From JAPEKQ01 sp964516845 (GTDB lineage Bacteria > Joyebacterota > Joyebacteria > Joyebacterales > Joyebacteraceae), in NCBI GenBank assembly GCA_964516845.1, contig CAZEXP010000036.1, positions 1-23,455 of the forward strand: DNA of 23,455 bases, in the 5' to 3' direction. Both the position numbers and the translations under genes were made by a program. Below, one piece after another: positions 1-7,103 of this stretch. Within the stretch, counting starts at the first letter, position 1. Every line of letters begins with the position of its first letter. The notes under the pieces were generated by a model, which was not told the DNA's origin, made no database searches, and saw nothing but the letters and a program-made list of their open reading frames with translations.

Positions 1-153
1 CATATCCTGTCAAGAGTTAGCTCACTCTCCCCGGCAGAATTCGTGCTATTTGCCATCAAGCGTGGTATCGTGCATGCGCGTAGGAGAGGTCACGGGGCGC
101 CATCAAGGCTCCCAGTCGCGAGTAGACACGTCTGATGAGGGCGGGGCGGCACG
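1..153. other. Short flank without a recognised gene
   Basis: I see no convincing gene, RNA or hairpin terminator here. It lies just downstream of the minus-strand isomerase stop codon. A short reading frame on the minus strand crosses it but has no ribosome binding site and no recognisable protein features. Confidence 0.4.
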
Positions 154-1491
154 CTAGTAGGAATGGTGCCCTCTCACGAGCACCAGATGATTGCCCAGCG
201 GGTGTTCGAGCAGGTTTGAAACGCGTTCCGTGTACTCCAACCGCACATCCACCTGCGTCCGGCACATCCGCTCGTCACAGCCGGACCCGGTGATCTCACC
301 ATGCGCCACCCAGACCCGGTCAAGCCTCCGACCGCCGACCCGGAGCAGCGTCACCGAACCGTTCGGGATGACTCCCGCGACCGCCGCCCCGAGCCCGGAC
401 TCGAAGTGCGAGCGCAGCGAGTACGAGTCCACGATCGAGCACGGTACGGTGCAGTGCGCGAGTGTGAGCGCGTTGCTATTGATGTCGATGCGCGCGGGAT
501 TCGCCATCCACGGCGTCTCCCCCGTCGCCTCGCGTGCCCACATCAGGCCGAGCGCGCTGACAATGTCACCCTCGCATCCCGCGATGACGCCTTCGTCGGT
601 CAACCGCGACAGCGCGAGACACCCGGTCGCGCCGAGACCGGTCACGAGGTCGAAGCACCGCACGGTCACCGCGTCAAGTTCGTGGTCTTCGATGAGCGAG
701 CGAAGTGCGACGTAGATGTGTCCGGATGCATCGAGATCGCTCGCCGTCGGCTCGACGCACTCCGCAGCCGCGCCGGCGAACGATTCCGAGAACCGACGCA
801 CGGCATCCGGATGAGCGCCGCGTCCGACGCCATCACCACCCATCCGCCGCACAACCTCATCGAGTGCGATCGCAACGACGTCCGCTCCCCACGCGTCCCG
901 CACGAACCCGGGGTCGGGGCTGCTCGCGACAAGCCAGTCGGATGGCTCGCCGATCAGGCCGATGCGCCTGCCGGCGAGGATGCGTCCCGGAGGCTTCGCG
1001 CCGGCCGCGGCAGAGGCGGCGGTTCCCGCATCGGCGGCGAACGCTGATGCCGCGTCGCTCCCGCCGCGTGTCGGCACAGCCTCGCGCAGACGCGCGATCC
1101 CCTCCTCATCCCCCGGTCCATCGAGGAACACGATCCGACCCGGCACGCCGTCCTGCTGGAGCCGCGCGAGCACCTCGAGCGACGCCGGGAGCGAGTTCCG
1201 ACCCGGGTACGCAATGAGAGTCACCGGACCCGACCGCACCGCCGCGCGCCCGTCGACGGTATTCGCCGAATCCACCAGGTCCATCACCTGCTGCTCCGTC
1301 CCGCCCGTCACGACGAAGAGCACGCCTTGAGCGCCAAAGGGACCCGGCATATCACGCGCACCGTCTCCGTTGTTCGTGTCCATTTCAAAAGAGACGCCCG
1401 CGCGTTCAAGCGCGGGCGCATACTCGATCAGGACGGTCGCCAGCTCGTCGGCCGGAAGGAAGCTCGACGCAACGGCGACGCAGCGCGTCAC
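154..1491 (-). CDS. L-fucose/L-arabinose isomerase-like protein
   Basis: The 445-residue product resembles the short, cytosolic L-fucose/arabinose isomerase-like proteins, which interconvert aldoses and ketoses at a divalent-metal site. An N-terminal Rossmann-like half contains 'GVLFVVTGGTEQQ' and 'GRRIGLIGEPSDWLV'. The C-terminal half contains 'CEGDIVSALG', 'NPARIDINSN' and 'LAHCTVP', then 'VTLLRVGGRRLD'. By family analogy Glu307 (CEGD), Asp336 (ARID) and His346 (AHCT) are metal or catalytic candidates. I chose the GTG at 1491 because an in-frame upstream ATG (1560) would overlap the preceding gene by about 70 bases. The GTG overlaps that gene's TGA in a GTGA arrangement, so translational coupling is likely. 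There is no signal peptide, unlike the secreted neighbour upstream. The substrate cannot be read from sequence; fucose, arabinose or another deoxysugar are all possible. The class call is fairly firm, the substrate is not. Confidence 0.75.
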   Translation of the reverse strand: MTRCVAVASSFLPADELATVLIEYAPALERAGVSFEMDTNNGDGARDMPGPFGAQGVLFVVTGGTEQQVMDLVDSANTVDGRAAVRSGPVTLIAYPGRNSLPASLEVLARLQQDGVPGRIVFLDGPGDEEGIARLREAVPTRGGSDAASAFAADAGTAASAAAGAKPPGRILAGRRIGLIGEPSDWLVASSPDPGFVRDAWGADVVAIALDEVVRRMGGDGVGRGAHPDAVRRFSESFAGAAAECVEPTASDLDASGHIYVALRSLIEDHELDAVTVRCFDLVTGLGATGCLALSRLTDEGVIAGCEGDIVSALGLMWAREATGETPWMANPARIDINSNALTLAHCTVPCSIVDSYSLRSHFESGLGAAVAGVIPNGSVTLLRVGGRRLDRVWVAHGEITGSGCDERMCRTQVDVRLEYTERVSNLLEHPLGNHLVLVRGHHSY

Positions 1492-2294
1492 CGGTACATC
1501 GCCTTGATGGTCCCCCACGATCTCTCTTCCACCGGCGACATGCAGCCCTGGTTGTGGCATCCGATCTGGACGCCGCAGTCATTGCCGCCCGGCATGCAGG
1601 GAGACGTGTTGTACAGGGTGTAGTTCTCAACGTCCATGCCGCACAGCTGCGGGTCCTCCATGATGTTCCCGTTGATCCCGGTCTGGTCGCTCAGTGCGCC
1701 CCCATAGTCATCCCCGCTGTTCCCCCAGACGTCACAGCAGGACATCGTCGGAAGCTGGGCCTCCTCAGCGTAGATACCATCACCGCTTCCACTGAACGCG
1801 ATGATGCAGTTCGTGAGCGTGCCCGTGCCGGCCAGGCAGGTAACATTGCCTCCATACAGCGGGCTTTCATTGTCAACGATGGTGCAGCCGACGGCGGAGC
1901 CCGCCTGCAGCCACACACCCCCCGAGTGATTGGAGGTCGCCTCGTTCCTGGCGATGAGACAATCCGTCATCACCGGCCCGTTCCCCGAGAACCTCACTCC
2001 GCCGGCCCGTTGTGCGCTGTTGCTCACGATCTCACACTCGCGGATGTCCATCGACAGTGAGGCGGATACGTACAGGCCCCCACCGATGCTCGTCGCCTCA
2101 TTGTCGATGATCCTGCAACCCTCGTAGGTTCCCCCACACCCGGACAGAGAGACCCCGCCGCCGTAGTCACCGGAGTTGCCCGTGATGATGCAGTCCTCGA
2201 CCGTGGGCTCGGCGAGAGCGTTCACAAACAGGCCGCCCCCGCCGACGACGCTCCCCACCACATCGCACGCGGCCATGATGCAGCTGACGATCTC
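1488..2294 (-). CDS. Secreted parallel beta-helix protein, 5' part lost in gap
   Basis: 268 residues are visible; the start, signal peptide and first coils lie in the N gap. The remaining protein is a right-handed parallel beta-helix (pectate-lyase-like fold). Repeated units of about 22-28 residues carry 'GGG' turns and 'DC/EC-I' strands (CIITGNSGDYGGGVSL, CRIIDNEATSIGGGLYV, CLIARNEATSNHSGGVWL). It finishes with the module 'IIAFSGSGDGIY ... CCDVWGNSGDDY ... EDPQLC ... SPCMPG ... IGCHNQGC' and the C-terminal tail SPVEERSWGTIKAMYR. That tail recurs in the genes at 7104 and 13468 and begins in the gene at 2395. Such folds are used by polysaccharide lyases, adhesins and autotransporter passengers; no catalytic site is recognisable here. 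The stop codon overlaps the GTG start of the isomerase gene. Confidence 0.8.
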   Translation of the reverse strand, partial: EIVSCIMAACDVVGSVVGGGGLFVNALAEPTVEDCIITGNSGDYGGGVSLSGCGGTYEGCRIIDNEATSIGGGLYVSASLSMDIRECEIVSNSAQRAGGVRFSGNGPVMTDCLIARNEATSNHSGGVWLQAGSAVGCTIVDNESPLYGGNVTCLAGTGTLTNCIIAFSGSGDGIYAEEAQLPTMSCCDVWGNSGDDYGGALSDQTGINGNIMEDPQLCGMDVENYTLYNTSPCMPGGNDCGVQIGCHNQGCMSPVEERSWGTIKAMYR

Positions 2295-2394
2295 NNNNNN
2301 NNNNNNNNNNNNNNNNNNNNNNNNNNNNNNNNNNNNNNNNNNNNNNNNNNNNNNNNNNNNNNNNNNNNNNNNNNNNNNNNNNNNNNNNNNNNNN
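2295..2394. other. Assembly gap, 100 Ns
   Basis: Exactly 100 Ns, the usual placeholder for a scaffold join of unknown length. It separates the last dozen codons of one beta-helix gene from the middle of the next. The true gap must be longer, because the second gene lacks its start, signal peptide and first coils. Reading frames that run across the Ns on either strand are artefacts. Confidence 0.97.
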
Positions 2395-3493
2395 TCTGCT
2401 CGACCGGCGAGTTGCACCCCTGACCGAAGCACCCGATCAGCGAGCCGCATTCGTTGTCCGGGCTCCCCGGCAGATTCGGCGAGGCTGCGTCGACCGACAG
2501 GTCCCAGTTGATGGCGTCGCAGTAGAGCGGGTCCATGGAGATGTTCCCGTCGCTCCCCGTCGGGTCACTGATCGTACCGCCGTACTTCGACGAGTTCGGA
2601 CCCGTCGCGAAGCAGTTGCAGCACGTGAACGTCGGCGAGCACGAACCGTCGCTCGCGTAGACAAGTTCCCCGTAGCCGAGTCCGCTGTTCGCAAAACTGA
2701 CGTTCGTGAACTGCGGCGAGCAGCTCATCTCCATGTAGACGCACTGGCCGTGAGCGCCGGGAGTGTTGCACTGCATCGTTCCGAAGCTCACGTTCGTCAG
2801 GTGAGGATCGGAGTGATCGGTCAGGTACAAGCCGTCGCCGAGGCTCTGCGTCGCGCCACCATGGAGTGCGCAGTCGACGAGCACGGGATCCGAACCGTAG
2901 CACGCCATATTGCCGCCGGACGCCGCCGAGTTCATCATGAAAACGCAGTTCTCGAGATGCGGGTTGGACCCGTCCTGACAGGTAATCCCCCCGCCGCCCA
3001 TGGGGCTCGCGTTCCCCCGCATCGTGACGTCGACGAGTGTCGGCGACGAGCGGTCCAGGAAGATCGCCCCACCCATGTTCGACGAAGAGCACTCGGTGAT
3101 GAATACGTTGCTGATCAGAGGCGATGAGTCTTCCATGCATATCGCACCACCGTTGCCCGGCGATACCATAAGGGACGTCCCCCTCGCCAGCGTGATGCCG
3201 CTGATCTCTGTCGTGTCACCACAGCTTTCCATCGTGATGATGCTGAAGAAGAGCGGCGGGGTGCCGGCGTCGATGATGCACGCCGCGGTGTCGCCGCTCG
3301 TGCTCCTGAGCTTGACCCCTGCCTTCATCTGGATGCCGGCGTCGTTGTAGACGCCGTCGTTGAGCAGCACCGTGTCACCTGCCGACGCCGAGTACATGGC
3401 GGTCTGGATCGACTGACCCGGGCTGACATAGATGATATCGGCCGATGCGCTGGCAGCAGCCAGCACCAGAACGAACATGAGAACAGTCCTCAT
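2395..3493 (-). CDS. Secreted parallel beta-helix protein, 3' end in gap
   Basis: 366 residues are visible from an ATG preceded by GGGAGGA about nine bases upstream. A signal peptide covers roughly residues 1-18 (hydrophobic run, then SASA before Asp). The mature start 'DIIYVSPGQSIQTAM ... AGDTVLLNDGVYND' is the classic N-terminal cap of NosD/pectate-lyase-like beta-helix proteins. Coils such as 'VFITECSSSNMGGAIFL' and 'VTMRGNASPMGGGGITC' follow. Next comes the conserved cap 'CCNCFATGPN ... MDPLYC ... CGSLIGCFGQGC'. The last readable residues are NSPVEQ, the first half of the short C-terminal tail shared with the paralogues, so only about 11-12 codons plus the stop should be missing. The predicted location is cell surface or extracellular. 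No catalytic site is recognised. Confidence 0.8.
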
Positions 3494-3595
3494 TGGCTCT
3501 TTCCTCCCACCGCGACCGCCTCAGCGGCCCGGCTCTGTGGGTTCCCGTCTGCTCATCGCCAACGAGGCCTCCGGAAACCCGTTACCCGCTGCCAA

Positions 3596-3625
3596 GAGGC
3601 CCGACGACTCACGCCACCGGGCCTC
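3596..3625 (-). terminator. Hairpin downstream of the GEVED/FlgD-like gene
   Basis: GAGGCCCG at 3596-3603 pairs with CGGGCCTC at 3618-3625 (perfect 8-bp stem, 14-base loop). It lies about 60 bases past the minus-strand stop at 3686 and before the next gene start at 3493. No long T run follows, so it may be a weak terminator or an mRNA-stabilising hairpin. Confidence 0.45.
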
Positions 3626-3685
3626 CCCGCTTCTCACTCGGAGTGTCTGTCAAACAACCGCTCAGAGCGCCACTCGAGCTTTGCC

Positions 3686-5224
3686 CTACTTGAGCAGCAG
3701 CATCTTCTTCATCGACGTCTCGTCCCCCGCGGTCATGCGGTAGAAGTAGACGCCGGTCGCCATCGCGTCACCGTTGACGTCGGTGCCGTTCCACGTGACG
3801 GTCCTGACACCCTCGCCCTTGAATCCATCGACGAGCGTCGTCACGAGACGACCACTCACGTCAAACACCTCGATGGTCACATGCCCGCCGCCCGCGGGAA
3901 CATCATACGCGATGGTCGTCAGCGGGTTGAACGGGTTCGGCACGTTCTGACGCAGCGACTGTCTGCTCGGCACGACGTCATCCGGCACGTCGGTGCCGTA
4001 ATCCATGTTCAGACGGAACGCAAGGTCGATCGACTGACCGGCCATCTCATGCTGCGCCGGATAGAAGAGCTCGTTCCACGGACCCGGGTACGGCTCGACA
4101 CCCATGCCCCACACAGCATCGTCGTTCCAGTGGTCGAGCGTCGTCTTCCAACCGAAGCGCGCCGACTGGTCGTGCGGCAGTGCCTGGACGTCAAGCCAGT
4201 AGACGACCGCGGAGTCCGGCATGCCGGTCTGGTGGAAGGCCTCCATCGGTAGAATGTCGAACGTGTACTTCCAGCACGTCCAATCGGCCGGGAAGATGTA
4301 GCCGTCCGGCGGATCCATCCACCCTTCTATGATCTGAGACTGGTAGATATCGGCATTGAACATGCCCGCTGGGAACGCGTGGAACCACAGAAGCTCGCCG
4401 GGCATGCTGTAACCGGTCGGGCTCTCCCACGCCGGGATGTCCGCGTGGATGCTCAGGAAGAAGTCCATCGCCGTTGGATTCTCGTTGAACGGAATATAGT
4501 CGTCGAGCCACGACCCGAAGATCTCAATATGAGTGAGCCTGCCCGGAGCCTCGCAGAGGAAGTCATCCGCGAGGATGAAGGACTCAGTGCAGTTCACATC
4601 GATACCCGTCGTGCTGAGGTCCGGGAGCTGCTCCCACTTCCACTCCTCCATGCCGCCGTCGATGAGCACGGTGTGATCCTCGACCTCACCGTCCATCGCT
4701 GCGCCTGTCGGCGGAAGCCCGCCGGTGCTGCTCAGGCGGAAGCGCGAGAAGGTAATACCGGGTACTGCCGTTGCCGGGACCAGGAAGTTGAACACGGTGG
4801 AAACGCCACCCGGCGCCCACTGACTGAAGATGATCTTGTCGCCCGGCTCGAGCCAGCTTCCGTCGTTCCCGAAGTCGACCCACGCATCGATGTACCCGCC
4901 GAGCGCGGAGCCCGTCATGTCAACGGACACGCTGCCCGTGCTCCCCGGCACGAGACCGGCCGGAAAGATCACGCCGTCCTCGTCGTCGGTCGTCATGTTG
5001 TCGTCACCCAGTGCTGCTGGGTGGGGCTGCCCGTCCTGCTCGCCGTCGATGAGAGCGCCCATCTTGAAAGCCAGCGTGAACGGATGGAACGCCCCGCCGC
5101 TCGCGGCGTACGTCGGGTATCCCGGGTCCGGAGCGTCGCCGAAATCCTCGCCGATCTGTGCGAACGCCGGCACCGCGACGGCCAGCACGAGCGCGAATAC
5201 GAAGAGAGATCTTGACCAGTGCAT
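3686..5224 (-). CDS. Secreted GEVED-domain protein with FlgD-like C-terminal sorting domain
   Basis: 512 residues with a signal peptide (residues 1-22, ending AFA before Gln). Residues ~25-190 match a GEVED domain: 'DFGDAPDPGYPTYAASGGAFH', 'DDEDGVIFPAGL', 'IDAWVDFGNDGSW' and closing 'GEVEDHTVLI'. Residues ~195-400 form a tryptophan-rich domain (ADDFLCE, IEIFGSW, YWLDVQALP) like the uncharacterised DUF7901-type domain often found next to GEVED. Residues ~425-512 are a FlgD-like Ig domain with 'NVPNPFNPLTTIAYDVP', 'VFDVSGRLVTTL', 'TWNGTDVNG', 'GVYFYRM' and a C-terminal MKKMLLLK, the layout of T9SS type A sorting tails. It is probably an extracellular or cell-surface binding protein. GGGAGGA precedes the ATG, and a good promoter with a ~160-base leader lies upstream. 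No enzymatic motif is seen. Confidence 0.85.
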   Translation of the reverse strand: MHWSRSLFVFALVLAVAVPAFAQIGEDFGDAPDPGYPTYAASGGAFHPFTLAFKMGALIDGEQDGQPHPAALGDDNMTTDDEDGVIFPAGLVPGSTGSVSVDMTGSALGGYIDAWVDFGNDGSWLEPGDKIIFSQWAPGGVSTVFNFLVPATAVPGITFSRFRLSSTGGLPPTGAAMDGEVEDHTVLIDGGMEEWKWEQLPDLSTTGIDVNCTESFILADDFLCEAPGRLTHIEIFGSWLDDYIPFNENPTAMDFFLSIHADIPAWESPTGYSMPGELLWFHAFPAGMFNADIYQSQIIEGWMDPPDGYIFPADWTCWKYTFDILPMEAFHQTGMPDSAVVYWLDVQALPHDQSARFGWKTTLDHWNDDAVWGMGVEPYPGPWNELFYPAQHEMAGQSIDLAFRLNMDYGTDVPDDVVPSRQSLRQNVPNPFNPLTTIAYDVPAGGGHVTIEVFDVSGRLVTTLVDGFKGEGVRTVTWNGTDVNGDAMATGVYFYRMTAGDETSMKKMLLLK

Positions 5225-5388
5225 CGTTCCTCCCGCGGAACTGCTTCATGGTGGTCTCGCGCCGCCCGGGGTCCAGTCCCTCCTCCGACGGCACACAACA
5301 CTCAAGCGCGGGATGGCTCCCCCTGCCTCCCGCATGGCAGTCAGTCAGCAACACATCCAGTATCAACCGCATTGACACATCTAGTTTT

Positions 5389-5417
5389 ATTGTACCACAA
5401 ACCCTCGCTTTCGGCAA
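5389..5417 (-). promoter_or_regulatory. Sigma70-like promoter for the GEVED/FlgD-like gene
   Basis: On the minus strand TTGCCG (5417-5412) is separated by exactly 17 bases from TACAAT (5394-5389). This AT-rich island stands out in a GC-rich region. The start point would fall near 5382, giving a leader of about 160 bases before the ATG at 5224. Confidence 0.6.
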
Positions 5418-5584
5418 GATGGGGGATTCGGCCAGCGACCGACACCCAAGGCCCCCCGGAGCCGGTCGCATCGCAGACGACCGCACCCGGAACCGCCAGC
5501 GCGCCGAGAACGGCGACCGTGAGCACCATGAGCAGGGCGATGCGTGTGCGCATGAGGTCCGCCATACGGGTGCACGTGCCCCGC

Positions 5585-5613
5585 TTGACGGAGACCGCAG
5601 CGGGTGCTAGCGT
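5585..5613 (+). promoter_or_regulatory. Sigma70-like promoter placing the start at the BNR_4 ATG
   Basis: TTGACG (5585-5590), a 17-base spacer and TAGCGT (5608-5613). The expected transcription start, 6-7 bases past the -10 box, coincides with the A of the ATG at 5620. No Shine-Dalgarno sequence precedes that ATG. The two facts together suggest a leaderless mRNA. Confidence 0.5.
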
Positions 5614-5619
5614 CTGCGC

Positions 5620-6981
5620 ATGTCACTATCCCGCACATCCATCTGCGCGCTCCTCCTCGTCGCATGCGGCGTGCTCTTCGCGCCGGACGCGGCGGCTGTC
5701 CCCGTCAGCGACGCCGCTGACGACTGCCACGCGGGCTCCAGCTTCCCAGCGCTCGCCGACACCGGCGCGTGGAACTGGTGCCAGGACCCGAAGGCCGTCA
5801 CGTACATTGGTGAGCACCGCCGGACCTACACCGGTTGGGTCTCGGGCAACGGCAGCGTCATCGTCGCGATGTACGATCACGAGACCGGAGAGCTGACGAC
5901 CTCCAACATCCACGAACGGCTCGAGCGCGACGATCACGACAACCCGGTCTTTCTGTTCCTCAGCGACGGTCGCATCCGCACCTACTACTCCCCCCACGGG
6001 GGCGTGAGCAGTCCCGGGGCCGTCCCGGGGCTCCGCTACCGGACGAGCCGGTTCCCCGAACACGTCGACTACTGGCATGATGAACGAACGCTCCAGACCA
6101 ACACGGGCGGGCGCTGGGCATGGACCTATCCGAACGTCGTCACGCTCGCCGACGAGGGTGAGTGCGGACGCACGTATCTCTTCTGGCGCGGCGGGGACGG
6201 TCGGCCGGCCGTCTCCGCCTCTGACGACGAGGGCGAGACGTGGACGAAGGCGGCGAACCTCATCTTCAGCGAGGGCGTGCGCCCGTACATGAAGTGCGTG
6301 GGCGACGGCTACTCGCGCATCCACTTCGCCTTCACCGACGGGCACCCGCGGCACGATCCGACCAACAGCCTCTACTACTGTGTCTACGAGCGCGGCGCGT
6401 TCCACCGCGCCGACGGCACTCCCATCCGCGACATCGACGATCTTCCGCTCTTCCCGCGCGACGCCGACCGCGTCTACGATGCGCGCGCCGACAGCGTCCG
6501 CGCCTGGGTGTGGGACATCGCGCTCGACGAGTACGACCGACCCGTCATCGCCTACACGAACTTCCCGGAGACCGACGACCACCGCTACCGCTACGCGCGG
6601 TGGAACGGTGAATCGTGGGATGACCACGAGATCTGTCCCGCCGGCAGCTGGACGGTCGACGCCGACCCGGAGAAGCAAACGGTGCGCGAGGAGCTCTGGT
6701 ACTCAGGCGGAATCGCACTCGACCACAACGATCCATCGGTCGTCTATCTCTCGCGCCCGGTCAACGACGTCTTCGAGATCCAGCGGTGGCGAACACCGGA
6801 CGGCGGCGCGACGTGGACGCACGAACCCGTCACCTGCAACTCAGCGTCAGACAACATCCGCCCCGTCGTCCCGCGCGGTCACACGGCGGACGGACCCGAT
6901 GTCCTCTGGCTCCACGGCGACTACATTCACTACGAGGACTTCGAGACCTCCGTGCGAATGCGAGTGCCTCCCTCCCGGTAG
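5620..6981 (+). CDS. Secreted BNR_4-family beta-propeller (polysaccharide lyase/glycosidase-like)
   Basis: 453 residues with an N-terminal signal peptide (about residues 1-26, ending AAA before Val). The body matches the BNR_4 family (PF15892), which folds as a seven-bladed propeller and includes ulvan lyases (PL24/PL25) and rhamnosidase-like enzymes. Recognisable blade motifs are 'WNWCQDPKAVTYIGEHRRTY', 'NIHERLERDDHDNPVFLFL', 'GRIRTYYSPHGG', 'SRIHFAFTDGHPR' followed by 'TNSLYYCVYERGAFHRADGT', and 'GGATWTHEPVT'. The 'FTDGHPR...P.NSLYY' stretch is especially typical. Substrate and catalytic residues cannot be assigned from sequence. It has no FlgD-like domain and no WG-IK-YR tail, so it probably stays periplasmic or uses another route. 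It appears to be transcribed alone from its own promoter. Confidence 0.8.
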   Translation: MSLSRTSICALLLVACGVLFAPDAAAVPVSDAADDCHAGSSFPALADTGAWNWCQDPKAVTYIGEHRRTYTGWVSGNGSVIVAMYDHETGELTTSNIHERLERDDHDNPVFLFLSDGRIRTYYSPHGGVSSPGAVPGLRYRTSRFPEHVDYWHDERTLQTNTGGRWAWTYPNVVTLADEGECGRTYLFWRGGDGRPAVSASDDEGETWTKAANLIFSEGVRPYMKCVGDGYSRIHFAFTDGHPRHDPTNSLYYCVYERGAFHRADGTPIRDIDDLPLFPRDADRVYDARADSVRAWVWDIALDEYDRPVIAYTNFPETDDHRYRYARWNGESWDDHEICPAGSWTVDADPEKQTVREELWYSGGIALDHNDPSVVYLSRPVNDVFEIQRWRTPDGGATWTHEPVTCNSASDNIRPVVPRGHTADGPDVLWLHGDYIHYEDFETSVRMRVPPSR

Positions 6982-7011
6982 GTTCCTCCACCTGATGAGT
7001 TCCTCCACCTG
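6982..7011 (+). repeat. Short direct repeat after the BNR_4 stop codon
   Basis: GTTCCTCCACCTG occurs at 6982-6994 and again at 6999-7011, separated by ATGA. It lies right after the stop codon at 6979-6981. No inverted repeat accompanies it, so it does not look like a terminator. Confidence 0.6.
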
Positions 7012-7029
7012 TGACTGACCATCTCCACA

Positions 7030-7058
7030 TTGACGACCAGCTCGACATCCTCTATCCT
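7030..7058 (+). promoter_or_regulatory. Sigma70-like promoter for the beta-helix gene at 7104
   Basis: TTGACG (7030-7035), a 17-base spacer and TATCCT (7053-7058). The expected start is near 7065, giving a leader of about 40 bases with AGGAGG at 7093 before the ATG at 7104. Confidence 0.55.
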
Positions 7059-7103
7059 TGAGTTCACTACTATCATGCTGGCCTTGGCTCACAGGAGGAT
7101 TCC

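Larger units (their letters stand above)
5225..5619. other. Divergent intergenic region (395 bases)
   Basis: It holds two promoters: a minus-strand one at 5389-5417 for the GEVED/FlgD-like gene and a plus-strand one at 5585-5613 for the BNR_4 gene. It also contains a minus-strand frame from 5553 to 5341 that begins like a signal peptide (MRTRIALLMVLTVAVLGALA). That frame runs through the minus-strand promoter, has no ribosome binding site and stops after about 70 residues. It could be a gene remnant and I do not call it as a gene. Confidence 0.5.

Noticed and set aside
301..1047. Long plus-strand frames opposite the isomerase gene
   Set aside because: Arg/Pro/His-rich translations with no domain, typical antisense shadows of GC-rich coding sequence.
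2222..2511. Open frames running through the N block on both strands
   Set aside because: Ns are translated as unknown residues, so the frames are artefacts of the gap. Real genes stop at its edges.
5341..5553. Minus-strand frame beginning like a signal peptide (MRTRIALLMVLTVAVLGALA)
   Set aside because: No ribosome site, stops after about 70 residues, and a good promoter for the next gene lies inside it. At most a remnant of an exported-protein gene.
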